From positions 1-36,065 of the forward strand of contig JAUIAG010000016.1 in NCBI GenBank assembly GCA_030425355.1: a DNA stretch of 36,065 nt, given 5' to 3'. This stretch comes from Verrucomicrobiia bacterium. GTDB lineage: Bacteria > Verrucomicrobiota > Verrucomicrobiia > Limisphaerales > JAJOIW01. A program made the translations under genes and the position numbers. Positions 27,617 to 36,064 of this stretch are shown here, piece by piece. Position 1 is the stretch's first letter, and the number at the start of each line of letters is the position of its first letter. The notes beneath the pieces are model-generated. The model saw only the letters and a list, made by a program, of their open reading frames with translations. It had not been told where the DNA came from and did no database searches.

Positions 27617-27967
27617 ATGAAAATTCAGGTAGAAATCAGATATGACGGGATGATCCGCCTTGAAGAGGTGGACATGTGGATGGAGGGACAGCTGTGCGCA
27701 CTGGGAAATCAATATGCATGGAGTCGTGCATTGGTATGGATCCTCTGGCAGCCAGACCACAGTCCGTCATTTGAGGCGTCAGTTGAGATACAATCCAGGG
27801 AGCTTCGTTTGAGGACATCGTGCCGGGGACATACGATGACCTCGGCCTTCATGCGGGTGATGGCCGAACTCGAGAGGAAACTGGAGAACTCGGGCGTTCG
27901 AAACCGGAGCAGGCTCATTGAGAAGAGCGATCGGGTTGCCAGTCTTCAGACAGTCCTCACCTGTTGA
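27617..27967 (+). CDS. Small HPF/RaiA-like (ribosome hibernation factor) protein
   Basis: This 116-residue protein shows the residue pattern of the S30AE/HPF fold without strong identity: MKIQVEIRYDG, then a helix EVDMWMEGQLCALGNQY, strands ALVWILWQ and FEASVEIQSRELRLRTSCRG, and a final helix SAFMRVMAELERKLENSG. The alternation of strand, helix, three strands and helix and the LERKL ending fit short HPF/RaiA proteins, which dimerise or inactivate ribosomes in stationary phase. The ATG at 27617 was chosen over a far upstream TTG because AAAGGAA lies eight or so bases before it, and upstream translation is basic and low-complexity. The call is a remote-similarity guess. Confidence 0.5.
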   Translation: MKIQVEIRYDGMIRLEEVDMWMEGQLCALGNQYAWSRALVWILWQPDHSPSFEASVEIQSRELRLRTSCRGHTMTSAFMRVMAELERKLENSGVRNRSRLIEKSDRVASLQTVLTC

Positions 27968-28218
27968 GATTCCGTCCGGGCGGAGTCGATATCAATGAGC
28001 CGGGACCAGGAATTCAGCTATCAGGTCGGGAAATTCACAGAACGTGTCAATTATCAGGACATTGATCCTTCATTTTCTTCCGCGGCTGGCGATGGGAAAG
28101 AGGCGTGGATGACGTGCCGCTTTTCGGGGGGCAGGTCGTTTTCAAGCCGGAAACTCTTGAACCGGAGCTATTTCCGCACAAAAATGAGATCACGAATGAT
28201 ATTCAAAGGAAGAAACTG
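27968..28218 (+). other. Ambiguous coding stretch: small coupled ORF or frameshifted remnant
   Basis: An ATG at 27995 opens a 74-codon frame (MSRDQEFSYQVGKF..) that ends in TGA at 28217-28219, overlapping the ATG of the downstream enzyme as TGATG. A second frame, open from 28066, reads VPLFGGQVVFKPETLEPEL and continues in frame into the enzyme. The first frame looks protein-like up to about 28090 and the second after about 28105, so this may be an old frameshifted gene, a small coupled peptide, or an alternative N-terminus. I do not recognise a family. Confidence 0.35.
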
Positions 28219-29340
28219 ATGGAGCACATGGAATTATCGTCTGCCAGGGATGTTGTGGCGAGTGACCTGGCGGACATCTCGAGCCGGCTGAGCGAGGAAT
28301 TCGGCCGCATGGCAGGTGGACGCCTGCTGATAGTCGGAGGCGGGGGTTTTCTTGGATACTACCTTGTCCAGAGCGTGCTTCACTATAACAGTGAGGCCGC
28401 CAGGCCCATCTCATTGACTGTCTTTGACAATTACATCCGCGGGGTGCCACAGTGGCTGAAGGACCTTGAATCCGACCCGAATCTCGAACTGGTCCGTCAT
28501 GACATCACTGATCCCCTCCCGGAGTCCATGGCGGATTTTGACTGGATTATCCACGCCGCATCCATTGCCTCCCCCATATTCTACCGCAGGCACCCCATTG
28601 CGACGATGGACGCGAATGTTGGGGGACTGCGGCGGCTGCTGGATTACTGCGTGGATCGGAAGGAGAAGGGGCGACCGGTTTCCGGGTTCCTTTTCTACTC
28701 CACAAGCGAGATTTACGGCGATCCGACTCCGGATGCGATTCCCACGCCGGAGACTTACCGGGGGCTGGTTTCATGCACCGGGCCCCGCGCCTGCTATGAT
28801 GAGTCCAAACGCTTTGGAGAAACTCTGTGCGTGAACTTTGCCGAGCAGTATGAACTGCCCATCACCATCGCACGCCCTTTCAACAATTTCGGTCCGGGGC
28901 TGAAGATATCGGACCGGCGCGTGATACCCGACTTTGCGAGGAATGTCTTCAATAATGAGGATATCAGTCTGCTCTCCGATGGCAGTCCCACGCGCACCTT
29001 CTGCTACATAGCCGATGCTGTCACCGGCTATTACAAGATACTCGTCCGGGGAAAAGCAGGCGAGCCATACAATATCGGCGTTGAGACACCGGAGATCTCC
29101 ATGTATGACCTTGCCTGCCGTATCGCCGGAATCGGCCGCGAACATTTCGGCTACACAGGCACGGTCACCAGGCAGACCAGCCCGGACCGTCATTACCTGA
29201 CGGATAATCCGAACCGCCGCTGCCCGATTATTGAAAAGGCCCGAACCCAGCTGGGGTATGAACCACGATGGTCGATAGACGATGCACTGCTCAGGACCAT
29301 GCTGTGGTACCGCGACAACCGCGTCGCCGAAGACCTGTAA
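28219..29340 (+). CDS. UDP-glucuronate decarboxylase-like NAD-dependent epimerase/dehydratase
   Basis: This 373-residue extended short-chain dehydrogenase has the nucleotide-binding IVGGGGFLGYYLV (about 38-50), a HAASIAS motif, the catalytic STSEIYGDP and the YDESKRFGE (YxxxK) motif, then ARPFNNFGPG and RTFCYIADAV. These fit UDP-glucuronic acid decarboxylase, which makes UDP-xylose, and its dehydratase relatives. The next gene encodes a UDP-glucose dehydrogenase that would supply UDP-glucuronate, which supports this reading; a dTDP-glucose-4,6-dehydratase-type activity is the alternative. The ATG at 28219 is preceded by AAAGGA with good spacing. An in-frame GTG at 28105 would add 38 plausible residues, so the start is uncertain. 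Confidence 0.85.
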   Translation: MEHMELSSARDVVASDLADISSRLSEEFGRMAGGRLLIVGGGGFLGYYLVQSVLHYNSEAARPISLTVFDNYIRGVPQWLKDLESDPNLELVRHDITDPLPESMADFDWIIHAASIASPIFYRRHPIATMDANVGGLRRLLDYCVDRKEKGRPVSGFLFYSTSEIYGDPTPDAIPTPETYRGLVSCTGPRACYDESKRFGETLCVNFAEQYELPITIARPFNNFGPGLKISDRRVIPDFARNVFNNEDISLLSDGSPTRTFCYIADAVTGYYKILVRGKAGEPYNIGVETPEISMYDLACRIAGIGREHFGYTGTVTRQTSPDRHYLTDNPNRRCPIIEKARTQLGYEPRWSIDDALLRTMLWYRDNRVAEDL

Positions 29341-29385
29341 GCCAGACGTGCTGCCTCCCCACTCTCAACTTTCAAGTTCTCTCAC

Positions 29386-30735
29386 ATGAAAATATCAGTT
29401 ATCGGTACCGGCTATGTCGGCCTTGTTTCCGGAGTCTGTCTGGCTGAACTGGGTCATGAGGTGACCTGTGTGGACATCGATCCGGCCAAGGTGGATATGA
29501 TCAACCATGGAGTGCCTCCAATCCATGAAATCGGGCTGGAGGCCCTGTTGAAGAAAAACAGCGGCACCCGGCTTAAGGCCACCACCAATCTGAAGGAAGC
29601 AGTGCTCGGCACAAGCCTGTCACTGATCGCGGTTGGAACACCGTTTGACGGTGAAAGAATCGACCTGACCTACATCCGCGCTGCTGCCGGCCAGATTGGA
29701 GAAGCCCTGCGGCACAAGGACACATGGCACAGCATCATCGTCAAGTCGACAGTTGTTCCGGGCACGTCCGAGGAAGTTGTGCTGCCGGCTATAGAAGCAT
29801 CATCAGGGAAAAAGGCCGGTGTCCACTTTGGTGTCGGTATGAATCCGGAATTCCTCAAGGAAGGTGAGGCCGTGGCTGATTTCATGAACCCGGATCGCAT
29901 TGTCATGGGCGGAACCGACGATCAGACGCTGAACGCCCTTGAGGAGCTGTACGCGGTTTTCCCGTCGATAGACAAAATCCGCACCAACTGTCGGACCGCC
30001 GAGATGATCAAATACACCGCCAACTCACTGCTGGCGACCATGATTTCATTCTCCAATGAAATCGGGAATCTGTGCGCGGCCACAACCGGGGTGGATGTGA
30101 CTGAAGTGATGCGGGGCGTGCATGCCGACAAGCGCCTGACCCCGTTACTCCCCGATGGTTCGAGGATCAGGCCTGGCTTTGTCAGTTACCTCGAGGCCGG
30201 ATGCGGATTCGGCGGAAGCTGTTTTCCCAAGGACGTGAAGGCACTGGCCGCGCATGGAAAGGCCCACAATGTTCCGATGCGCATTCTCGAAGCGGTTCTC
30301 GAAGTCAATGGCGCTCAGCCGGAGAAGATGGTCAGCCTCCTTAAAAACAACTTCCCGGCGCTTGCAGGCGTTCCGGTTTCAATCCTTGGACTGGCTTTCA
30401 AACCGGGCACGGATGACATTCGCGAATCGCCTGCTATTCCCGTGATCAACAGACTGCTTCAGGAAGGAGCAAGTGTCCGCGCCTATGATCCCATTGCGGC
30501 GCGGGCGATGCAGCAGCACTTCCCGGAAGGGTCCGTCACCTACTGCCAGTCCCTTGAGGACGCAGTCGATAATTCAAGGGCCGTCCTGCTGATGACCCGC
30601 TGGAATGACTTTTCCACACTGCCTGAAATGCTTCGGACACGGAACCCGTCCGCTCTGCTGATCGACGGACGAAGGTTCATTGACCGCTCCATGGTTGCCA
30701 ACTATTCCGGAATCGGAATCGGTCCGTCCTTCTGA
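29386..30735 (+). CDS. ugd: UDP-glucose 6-dehydrogenase-family protein
   Basis: This 449-residue enzyme oxidises a nucleotide sugar twice, most likely UDP-glucose to UDP-glucuronate. It has the NAD-binding ISVIGTGYVGLVSGVCLAE, STVVPGTS, NPEFLKEGEAV, Lys209 in MIKYTANS, and the catalytic Cys279 in GFGGSCFPKD. The C-terminal domain has ILGLAFKPGTDDIRESPA. A longer loop (LLPDGSRIRPGFVSYLEAG) precedes the active site compared with classic Ugd; GDP-mannose dehydrogenase is the main alternative. It follows the decarboxylase-like gene after 45 bases, so both probably form an operon for UDP-xylose or related envelope sugars. Its stop codon lies 7 bases from that of the convergent alcohol dehydrogenase. 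Confidence 0.9.
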   Translation: MKISVIGTGYVGLVSGVCLAELGHEVTCVDIDPAKVDMINHGVPPIHEIGLEALLKKNSGTRLKATTNLKEAVLGTSLSLIAVGTPFDGERIDLTYIRAAAGQIGEALRHKDTWHSIIVKSTVVPGTSEEVVLPAIEASSGKKAGVHFGVGMNPEFLKEGEAVADFMNPDRIVMGGTDDQTLNALEELYAVFPSIDKIRTNCRTAEMIKYTANSLLATMISFSNEIGNLCAATTGVDVTEVMRGVHADKRLTPLLPDGSRIRPGFVSYLEAGCGFGGSCFPKDVKALAAHGKAHNVPMRILEAVLEVNGAQPEKMVSLLKNNFPALAGVPVSILGLAFKPGTDDIRESPAIPVINRLLQEGASVRAYDPIAARAMQQHFPEGSVTYCQSLEDAVDNSRAVLLMTRWNDFSTLPEMLRTRNPSALLIDGRRFIDRSMVANYSGIGIGPSF

Positions 30736-30742
30736 AACCGGC

Positions 30743-31936
30743 TTACGCATTCCGGAGGATTTCCTCCAGGTCGTCGGCTCCCAACGGAACCGGGTTGCCT
30801 TTCATCGAACTGGCAGCTCCGGCCTTTTCAATAATCCGGGGCCACCCGGATGATTCAACACCCATTTCACGGAGACTTCTGATCCCCAGCAGGCTTCTGA
30901 ACTGTTTCAAACGATGCAGCAGGCTCTCGACAGTTGCTGTCGGGTCCCGGCAAATAATCCGCGCAAGCTCAAGAAAGCGGTTTCTCAGGTCTGCCACGCC
31001 GGATTCATCCGCCGGCCGGTTGTGAATTATCCGGCTGTTGTGCTGGAAGACGGTCGGCAGCAGAGTCGCACAGATCTCGCCATGCGGAATCCCGAACATG
31101 CCACCCATCGGGCCGGCAAATCCGTGGACGGCCCCCAGTCCGGCATTGGCAAGTGCCACCCCGCTGAAATATCCGGCCAGGAGCATGTCCTGGCGGCTTT
31201 CCAGTCTGTCCGGATTATCAAAGACCACTTCAAGTGATCGGGCGGCAAGCCCGAGCCCCTCGCGGCAGAACCCGTCGGTAAACGGATTCCGGTTTCGGGT
31301 CACGAAGGCTTCAGCCAGCTGGGTCAGGGCATCCATACCGGTTGATGCCGTCACACTCCGGGGGAGTTTCAGCGTCAGTTCAGGATCGAGAATCACCATA
31401 TCCGGGACCATGGACGGATGCCGCAGACTCACCTTGACACGATGAGCGGGCGAACCGATGACAGCATTCCGGGTGGCTTCCGCTCCAGTGCCGGCAGTGG
31501 TCGGAACGGCCATCACCGGCAGTGCGGGATACTCCAGTGGCTGCCCGCCCCCGATCACTTCGAGAAAGTCCATGGGGTCGGAGTCCATAGGCTGGGCAAC
31601 AAGCGCCGCAATGGCCTTGGCCGTATCAATGACACTGCCGCCGCCGATCGCAACCACTGAACGGATGCCCACCAGGCGCGCCTCGTCCACAAGGGACATG
31701 ATCCCCGACAACTCCGGCTCACCTCCTCCATACCGCATTTCAAGAATGCGGTCCTTCAGGCGCGCAGCCCCTTCAACGACGTCTGAAAAGTTCCCCAGGG
31801 ACCGCCCGGTGACCACGGCGACCGGTCCCTCGCGGTGTTCTATCCACTGGACAACCTCGCGAACACGTCCTGGCCCCACCAGCATCCTCGGGGGAATGAC
31901 CCATGACCATGATCGTGGATCACCATCCGCTTTCAT
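30743..31936 (-). CDS. Iron-containing (group III) alcohol dehydrogenase family protein
   Basis: This 397-residue protein has the NAD-binding VVAIGGGSVIDTAKA, VPTTAGTGAEATRNAVI and the metal-site segments of the iron-dependent alcohol dehydrogenase family. The usual four ligands are Asp-His-His-His; here they read Asp202, Gln206 (TGMDALTQLAEAF, where most members have His), His271 (GAVHGFAG) and His285 (GIPHGEI). The Gln variant is, as I recall, found in a subset of the family. It would reduce or oxidise small alcohols and aldehydes in the cytoplasm. Its start overlaps the preceding LsrG-like gene by 17 bases, which implies coupled translation and a shared pathway. Confidence 0.9.
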   Translation of the reverse strand: MKADGDPRSWSWVIPPRMLVGPGRVREVVQWIEHREGPVAVVTGRSLGNFSDVVEGAARLKDRILEMRYGGGEPELSGIMSLVDEARLVGIRSVVAIGGGSVIDTAKAIAALVAQPMDSDPMDFLEVIGGGQPLEYPALPVMAVPTTAGTGAEATRNAVIGSPAHRVKVSLRHPSMVPDMVILDPELTLKLPRSVTASTGMDALTQLAEAFVTRNRNPFTDGFCREGLGLAARSLEVVFDNPDRLESRQDMLLAGYFSGVALANAGLGAVHGFAGPMGGMFGIPHGEICATLLPTVFQHNSRIIHNRPADESGVADLRNRFLELARIICRDPTATVESLLHRLKQFRSLLGIRSLREMGVESSGWPRIIEKAGAASSMKGNPVPLGADDLEEILRNA

Positions 31937-32225
31937 CGGGCGAAATCTCCACGTATTTCCGGTTGGTTCGCGGCTCGGCCATCATTGACTCTACAGCGTC
32001 ACGCCATTTCATGTAATGCGATGTTTCCTTGTGCGCAGCCGGTGCCTCAGCATTCCTGTAGGCTTCAATCAGCATGAAACGGGTCGGATTCTCCGCCTCC
32101 TGGATGACATCAAACCTCGCGATTCCCGGTTCCTTCCGACTGTTCTCGGCATTCTCCCGCGTCGCGCGGATAAACTTCTCCACGCAATCCGCCTTTACGT
32201 GCACATAAACCGTTACAATGACCAT
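31920..32225 (-). CDS. LsrG-like antibiotic biosynthesis monooxygenase (ABM) domain protein
   Basis: This 101-residue protein has the small dimeric alpha/beta ABM fold: strands VIVTVYVHVKAD and ARFDVIQEAENPTRFMLIEAYRN, then AHKETSHYMKW and EPRTNRKY. The pattern RFDV-Q...RF...EAY...HK-T-HY...PR matches E. coli LsrG, an isomerase in breakdown of the phosphorylated autoinducer AI-2, well, though many ABM proteins are quinol monooxygenases or have unknown roles. The start MVIVTVY at 32225 was chosen because the upstream extension is rich in Arg and Pro and unlike the family. It overlaps the alcohol dehydrogenase gene. No lsrK, lsrF or lsrR is in the window. Confidence 0.85.
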   Translation of the reverse strand: MVIVTVYVHVKADCVEKFIRATRENAENSRKEPGIARFDVIQEAENPTRFMLIEAYRNAEAPAAHKETSHYMKWRDAVESMMAEPRTNRKYVEISPDESGW

Positions 32226-32372
32226 GGTTCCAGAGTGACACAATTCCACTCCGGTGAAAAGTGGCGGATAAGGAGGCCTCGGGCGCCGGGTTTCTACTCC
32301 ACTCCACTCCTGTGATGCAAAAAAACGGCCCCGGCATAGAATGAGTGGAAGAGTCAACACCGCCATATCGCT

Positions 32373-33341
32373 GTGTCAAAAGTCAGGAAATCAAATTCTC
32401 AATCACGGCCATCAATGAGGAGCCGACTTCAGCGGACATTGAAATTCTGCCGCTCCCACTGGCCGTGGCTTCTTCCGGCCATGCCGCTTGTTGTCATCGC
32501 CTTTGGCACCGCCCTGCTGCATCTGGCCGCCATGGCCTTCGAATACCATGCCGGCCAGTGGGATCCGCCCTTCAGAGAAAGAATAGACAGTCCGGGACAG
32601 TTTTCAGTGAGTGTATACGCATCGGATGACTGGAATGCATCCATCGAAGACCTGCCGGTGATTCTGATACACGGTTCACCGGGTGATGCCTCAAATTTCG
32701 GGGACATTATCCGGATGGCCCCGGAAAAGTATTTGATGATTGCCTATGACCGGCCCGACTATCGTGGGACGATGAGCAGCATCCCGGTCGGCAATCTGAA
32801 ATCGCAGACGGCTGTTGCGCGGTATGTTATTGAGGGGACAGCAGGTCGGCCATGCATAGCCATCGGCCATTCCTATGGAGGACCGATAGCCCTCCAGCTC
32901 GCCATTGAATACCCCGGACTTGTTAAAGGGGTCATACTGATAGGGGCCGCTGTTGATCCCGGACTCGAAAAGATTCATCTTCTTCAGAAAGCAGCGGCCC
33001 ATCCACTGTTGGAGTGGACACTGCCGAAAGCGTTCAGGCTCTCCAATGAAGAATTGATCCAGCTCGGACCCGACCTGATCGAACTCAGGCACCGCCTCCC
33101 TGAGCTGACCGTTCCCATTGTCATGATCCACGGCGGTGAGGACAGGCTCGTGCCGGTTGAGAACTGTGACTACCTTCTCGATGAGCTTCGCAAGGCAGGT
33201 CTTGAATCACTTCTGACAATCGACCGGCACAGGGAATGGAACCATTTCATTCCATGGGAACATCCGTCTTCAGTGCTCAAAGCCATCGACACAATGGCCG
33301 GGATGTCATCGTCGACCGGTCGGGAACAGGAACAGGAATAG
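32373..33341 (+). CDS. Membrane-anchored alpha/beta hydrolase
   Basis: This 322-residue protein begins with a basic segment and one membrane helix (about 31-56, PWLLPAMPLVVIAFGTALLH), followed by an alpha/beta hydrolase domain facing the periplasm. The oxyanion motif VILIHGSPGDAS, nucleophile Ser167 in GHSYGGP, acid Asp257 in HGGEDRLVP and His291 in WNHFIPWE make a complete triad. The substrate is unknown; related anchored hydrolases are esterases or lactonases. The start is taken as GTG at 32373; an ATG at 32415 would shorten the basic N-terminus but keep the helix. No clear Shine-Dalgarno was found for either. It converges on the transporter gene. Confidence 0.85.
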   Translation: MSKVRKSNSQSRPSMRSRLQRTLKFCRSHWPWLLPAMPLVVIAFGTALLHLAAMAFEYHAGQWDPPFRERIDSPGQFSVSVYASDDWNASIEDLPVILIHGSPGDASNFGDIIRMAPEKYLMIAYDRPDYRGTMSSIPVGNLKSQTAVARYVIEGTAGRPCIAIGHSYGGPIALQLAIEYPGLVKGVILIGAAVDPGLEKIHLLQKAAAHPLLEWTLPKAFRLSNEELIQLGPDLIELRHRLPELTVPIVMIHGGEDRLVPVENCDYLLDELRKAGLESLLTIDRHREWNHFIPWEHPSSVLKAIDTMAGMSSSTGREQEQE

Positions 33342-33365
33342 GAACTGGCAGAATGAAGGAGCGCC

Positions 33366-34826
33366 TCAGAACCGGATCTGCATCCATAGATAAATGATCA
33401 CCGGCCCCAGCAGTGCCATGAGGATTCCTCCGGGGATGAAGTCGCCGGGTTTGAGATTGCCGCCGGCAAACGCCACTGCGTTAGGCGGTGTGGAAACCGG
33501 AAGAATCATCGCACAGGAACAGCACAGTGCCACAGGAAGAACCAGTGTCTGTGCACTTCCAACGGCAAATGCCGCCACGACCGGGACCAGAATACTCGCA
33601 GTTGCCGTGTTGGACATGAAGTTGGACATCAGCACGGCCATGACCGCAAAAAGGACCACCAGCAGAGGACCGGTAAGATCATCGGGAATCAGACCGACCA
33701 TCCACTGGGCCAGTCCTGTTTTTTCAACACCGGCCCCAAGCGCCAGTCCTCCCGCCATAAGGATCAGGACATCCCAGGGGAGGCTTCGCATGTCGGCCGC
33801 TGTCACCACTCCCGTGACAGAAAGCGCGGCGATGCCAAAAAAAGCAACCACCGGCGCCGGAATCCCGTGAGCCGTTTCAAACAACCACATGCCCACGACA
33901 AAAAGAAACACTGCCAGAACTATGAAAAGGTTCCACTTCAGCGCCGCTGCCGGGACTGTGGCACCCGGGGCACGCATCACAGCCTCCACCGGAATCCGTT
34001 CCTGCCGCGCAGGAAACCGGATGCACAGATAACCCCAGGCCAGGAGAAATAGAGCGACAGCCGGAGGCAGACCGATCGTCATCCATGCAAGGAAAGAGAT
34101 GGGACTGCTTTCACTGAGTGCCTGAGCTGCTATGGCATTGGGTGGTGTTCCGATGATGGTGCCCATGCCGCCGACGGCCGCGGCCATCGCCACGCCCAGC
34201 GAAAGTCCTTTCCCGTATGGATCGCTGGGTTGAAGGCTGTTGATAACCGGCCCGAGTAGGGCCAGCATCATAGCGGCGGTGGCTGTATTGGACATGAACA
34301 TCGACAGGACAAAGGTCACCGCCATGACTCCAAAAAGAAGGAAGTGGGGCCGGTTCCCGAAGAGCCCGATGATGCGCCGGGCCACGATGCTGTCGAGGCC
34401 GGTTTTCACCGCAGCGTGAGCCAGGACAAAGCCGCCAAGGAATAACCATATGAGCGGGGAGGACCATGGATGAATGAATGTTTCCCACGAGAGGGTATCG
34501 CCGCTGATTTCTGCGCCGGGCCTGGCCAGGATCGCAATCTCCATGGCAATGACCAGAAGGCTGACGGCAAAGGCGGGAATGGCTTCGGTCATCCACAGGC
34601 CGGCTGCCAGCATGAGGATGAAAAGCATGTTGCGGCCTGGTGCGGAAAGATCCCCGCTGCCGGGTATGAGTTCATGACGGACGGCAACAAGCATGAAACC
34701 GGATGCGGCCAGCGCTCCAAGGATCCGGATCAGGGACGCCGGGACTGAGTGCTGAAAGGTGCCGATGATGCGCCTGCCAAGACGTCGTGTGTCCCCGTGC
34801 TCCTGAAGAAATTGATGCCATCTCAT
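33366..34826 (-). CDS. DASS/SLC13-family anion transporter
   Basis: This 486-residue membrane protein belongs to the divalent-anion:sodium symporter family. Both inverted-repeat signatures are visible: SNTATAAMM (179-187) with GTPPNAIA (226-233), and SNTATASIL (405-413) with STPPNAVAFAGG (445-456), which bind sodium and the carboxylate substrate. About a dozen hydrophobic helices are evident. Members take up C4-dicarboxylates, citrate or sulfate; the sequence does not decide which. Uptake of succinate-type acids would suit the TCA genes elsewhere in the window but there is no linkage. The gene is convergent with the hydrolase (24 bases between stop codons). Confidence 0.92.
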   Translation of the reverse strand: MRWHQFLQEHGDTRRLGRRIIGTFQHSVPASLIRILGALAASGFMLVAVRHELIPGSGDLSAPGRNMLFILMLAAGLWMTEAIPAFAVSLLVIAMEIAILARPGAEISGDTLSWETFIHPWSSPLIWLFLGGFVLAHAAVKTGLDSIVARRIIGLFGNRPHFLLFGVMAVTFVLSMFMSNTATAAMMLALLGPVINSLQPSDPYGKGLSLGVAMAAAVGGMGTIIGTPPNAIAAQALSESSPISFLAWMTIGLPPAVALFLLAWGYLCIRFPARQERIPVEAVMRAPGATVPAAALKWNLFIVLAVFLFVVGMWLFETAHGIPAPVVAFFGIAALSVTGVVTAADMRSLPWDVLILMAGGLALGAGVEKTGLAQWMVGLIPDDLTGPLLVVLFAVMAVLMSNFMSNTATASILVPVVAAFAVGSAQTLVLPVALCCSCAMILPVSTPPNAVAFAGGNLKPGDFIPGGILMALLGPVIIYLWMQIRF

Positions 34827-34962
34827 AGCGTCTGCAGGACCGGTTCAGCCCTGACCCGCAGCATTTGCAGGTCTTCTCTCCATTGTCAATGAACTACTTG
34901 AAACACACGCTGCCGACAGATGGAGGATGACAAGGCACTCCAATCCATACGGTCCAATCGCT

Positions 34963-35003
34963 AAAAGAAAAGGCGCACGGTCCCCGGAGGGCAGCCGTGC
35001 GCC
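34963..35003 (-). terminator. Rho-independent terminator after the right-edge gene
   Basis: On the minus strand GGCGCACGG (35003-34995) pairs perfectly with CCGTGCGCC (34980-34972) around a 14-base loop, followed by TTTTCTTTT. It lies about 60 bases after the stop codon of the gene at 35066. Confidence 0.85.
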
Positions 35004-35065
35004 GAAACGATTATGTCGAAGGCAGCAGTCCCGGATGAGACTGCTGAAATCTGTTCTGAAGCCGC

Positions 35066-36064
35066 CTAGGGCGCTTCCTGGGTGTTGATGACCACGACGC
35101 GGATGAATCGGGTTGGAACCTGATCCACAGCCTGGTCAAGGCACAGTGAAACATGCGATGTGCCGTCTCCGTTTTCCGTGTGTTCCATGACGGTGCAGCT
35201 GGTCTCGATGGGGACCCATTTCAGCAGGTCATCACTGCCCTGAATCTGGTAGTCAACTCCTTCAAATCCCTCGCGGAAGTCAAAGTCGAAGGTGAAGTGT
35301 TTCTTCCCGTTCCGGGTGATGATACCGGGGCGGACAGGTGCCCTGTCAAAAGACTTCACCGGATTTGTCAGCATGGCCCATTCGTAAAAATCGGAGAGCC
35401 CGTCGCCGTCGGCATCATTCTGGTGGATGATGGCATTCAGTCCCGCGTCAGCATGACTTTCGAGGCTGCGCAGGTGTTCATCCAGCCAGTCAAAAAATGG
35501 ATGATCGCCTTTGACCATGAAGAAATTGCGGGCAACCGGGTGGCCATTCACGGTGAAAAGAAACTGGTAATGAGCCGGCTTCAATGGACCAGTGGTGAAG
35601 ACTCCTTCAAAAACCGGCGGCGCGCCTGGAGTCGGAATCTCTCCATCATCCTCCAGGACATCAACCAGAAGGTTCGCGACAATGTAGTTACCGCGAATCT
35701 CAAGCTCATCCCAGTTGTTGAACTGCACCGGGACACCGGCACCGGTGAAATCAGCCACCACAGAAATGGTCGCAATCGCCTCCTTGACCACAACCGAGAC
35801 TTCAGACGACGATGGCAATACTGTGTCATCAGGATCAGGCTTGAAGCCCTCCTCAGAAATAACTGTCTTTGCCAGCGTGTCTCCATCCAGCCTGAACACC
35901 ACCGGGATTCCCCCGGAATATCCAGCATCTGTCCGGGTCGGGACTGGATTGGATGGCAGCAGGATCGAGTTTCCATAGAAATCTACAGGAAGGTCGGATT
36001 TACTGATGGCAATCAGCTGCTGGGGATAGGTCAATGCATCGGTGACCACATCATTGATGCCTGG
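35066..36064 (-). CDS. Secreted repeat-type protein with calcium-loop motif (5' partial)
   Basis: The frame stays open to the right edge (reading PGIND before VVTDALTY), so the N-terminus lies outside the window; about 333 residues are visible. The N-terminal half is beta-rich and Ig-like in feel (GIPVVFRLDGDTLAKTVIS, then TISVVADFTGAGVPVQF). Residues following HQNDADGDGLSDFYEWAMLT form a DxDGDGxxDxxE loop like the calcium-binding thrombospondin-3/dockerin-type repeats of secreted Verrucomicrobia proteins. The C-terminal part (FDFDFREGFEGVDYQIQGSD) is a further beta domain. Function is unknown; surface or extracellular location is inferred. Confidence 0.7.
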   Translation of the reverse strand, partial: PGINDVVTDALTYPQQLIAISKSDLPVDFYGNSILLPSNPVPTRTDAGYSGGIPVVFRLDGDTLAKTVISEEGFKPDPDDTVLPSSSEVSVVVKEAIATISVVADFTGAGVPVQFNNWDELEIRGNYIVANLLVDVLEDDGEIPTPGAPPVFEGVFTTGPLKPAHYQFLFTVNGHPVARNFFMVKGDHPFFDWLDEHLRSLESHADAGLNAIIHQNDADGDGLSDFYEWAMLTNPVKSFDRAPVRPGIITRNGKKHFTFDFDFREGFEGVDYQIQGSDDLLKWVPIETSCTVMEHTENGDGTSHVSLCLDQAVDQVPTRFIRVVVINTQEAP

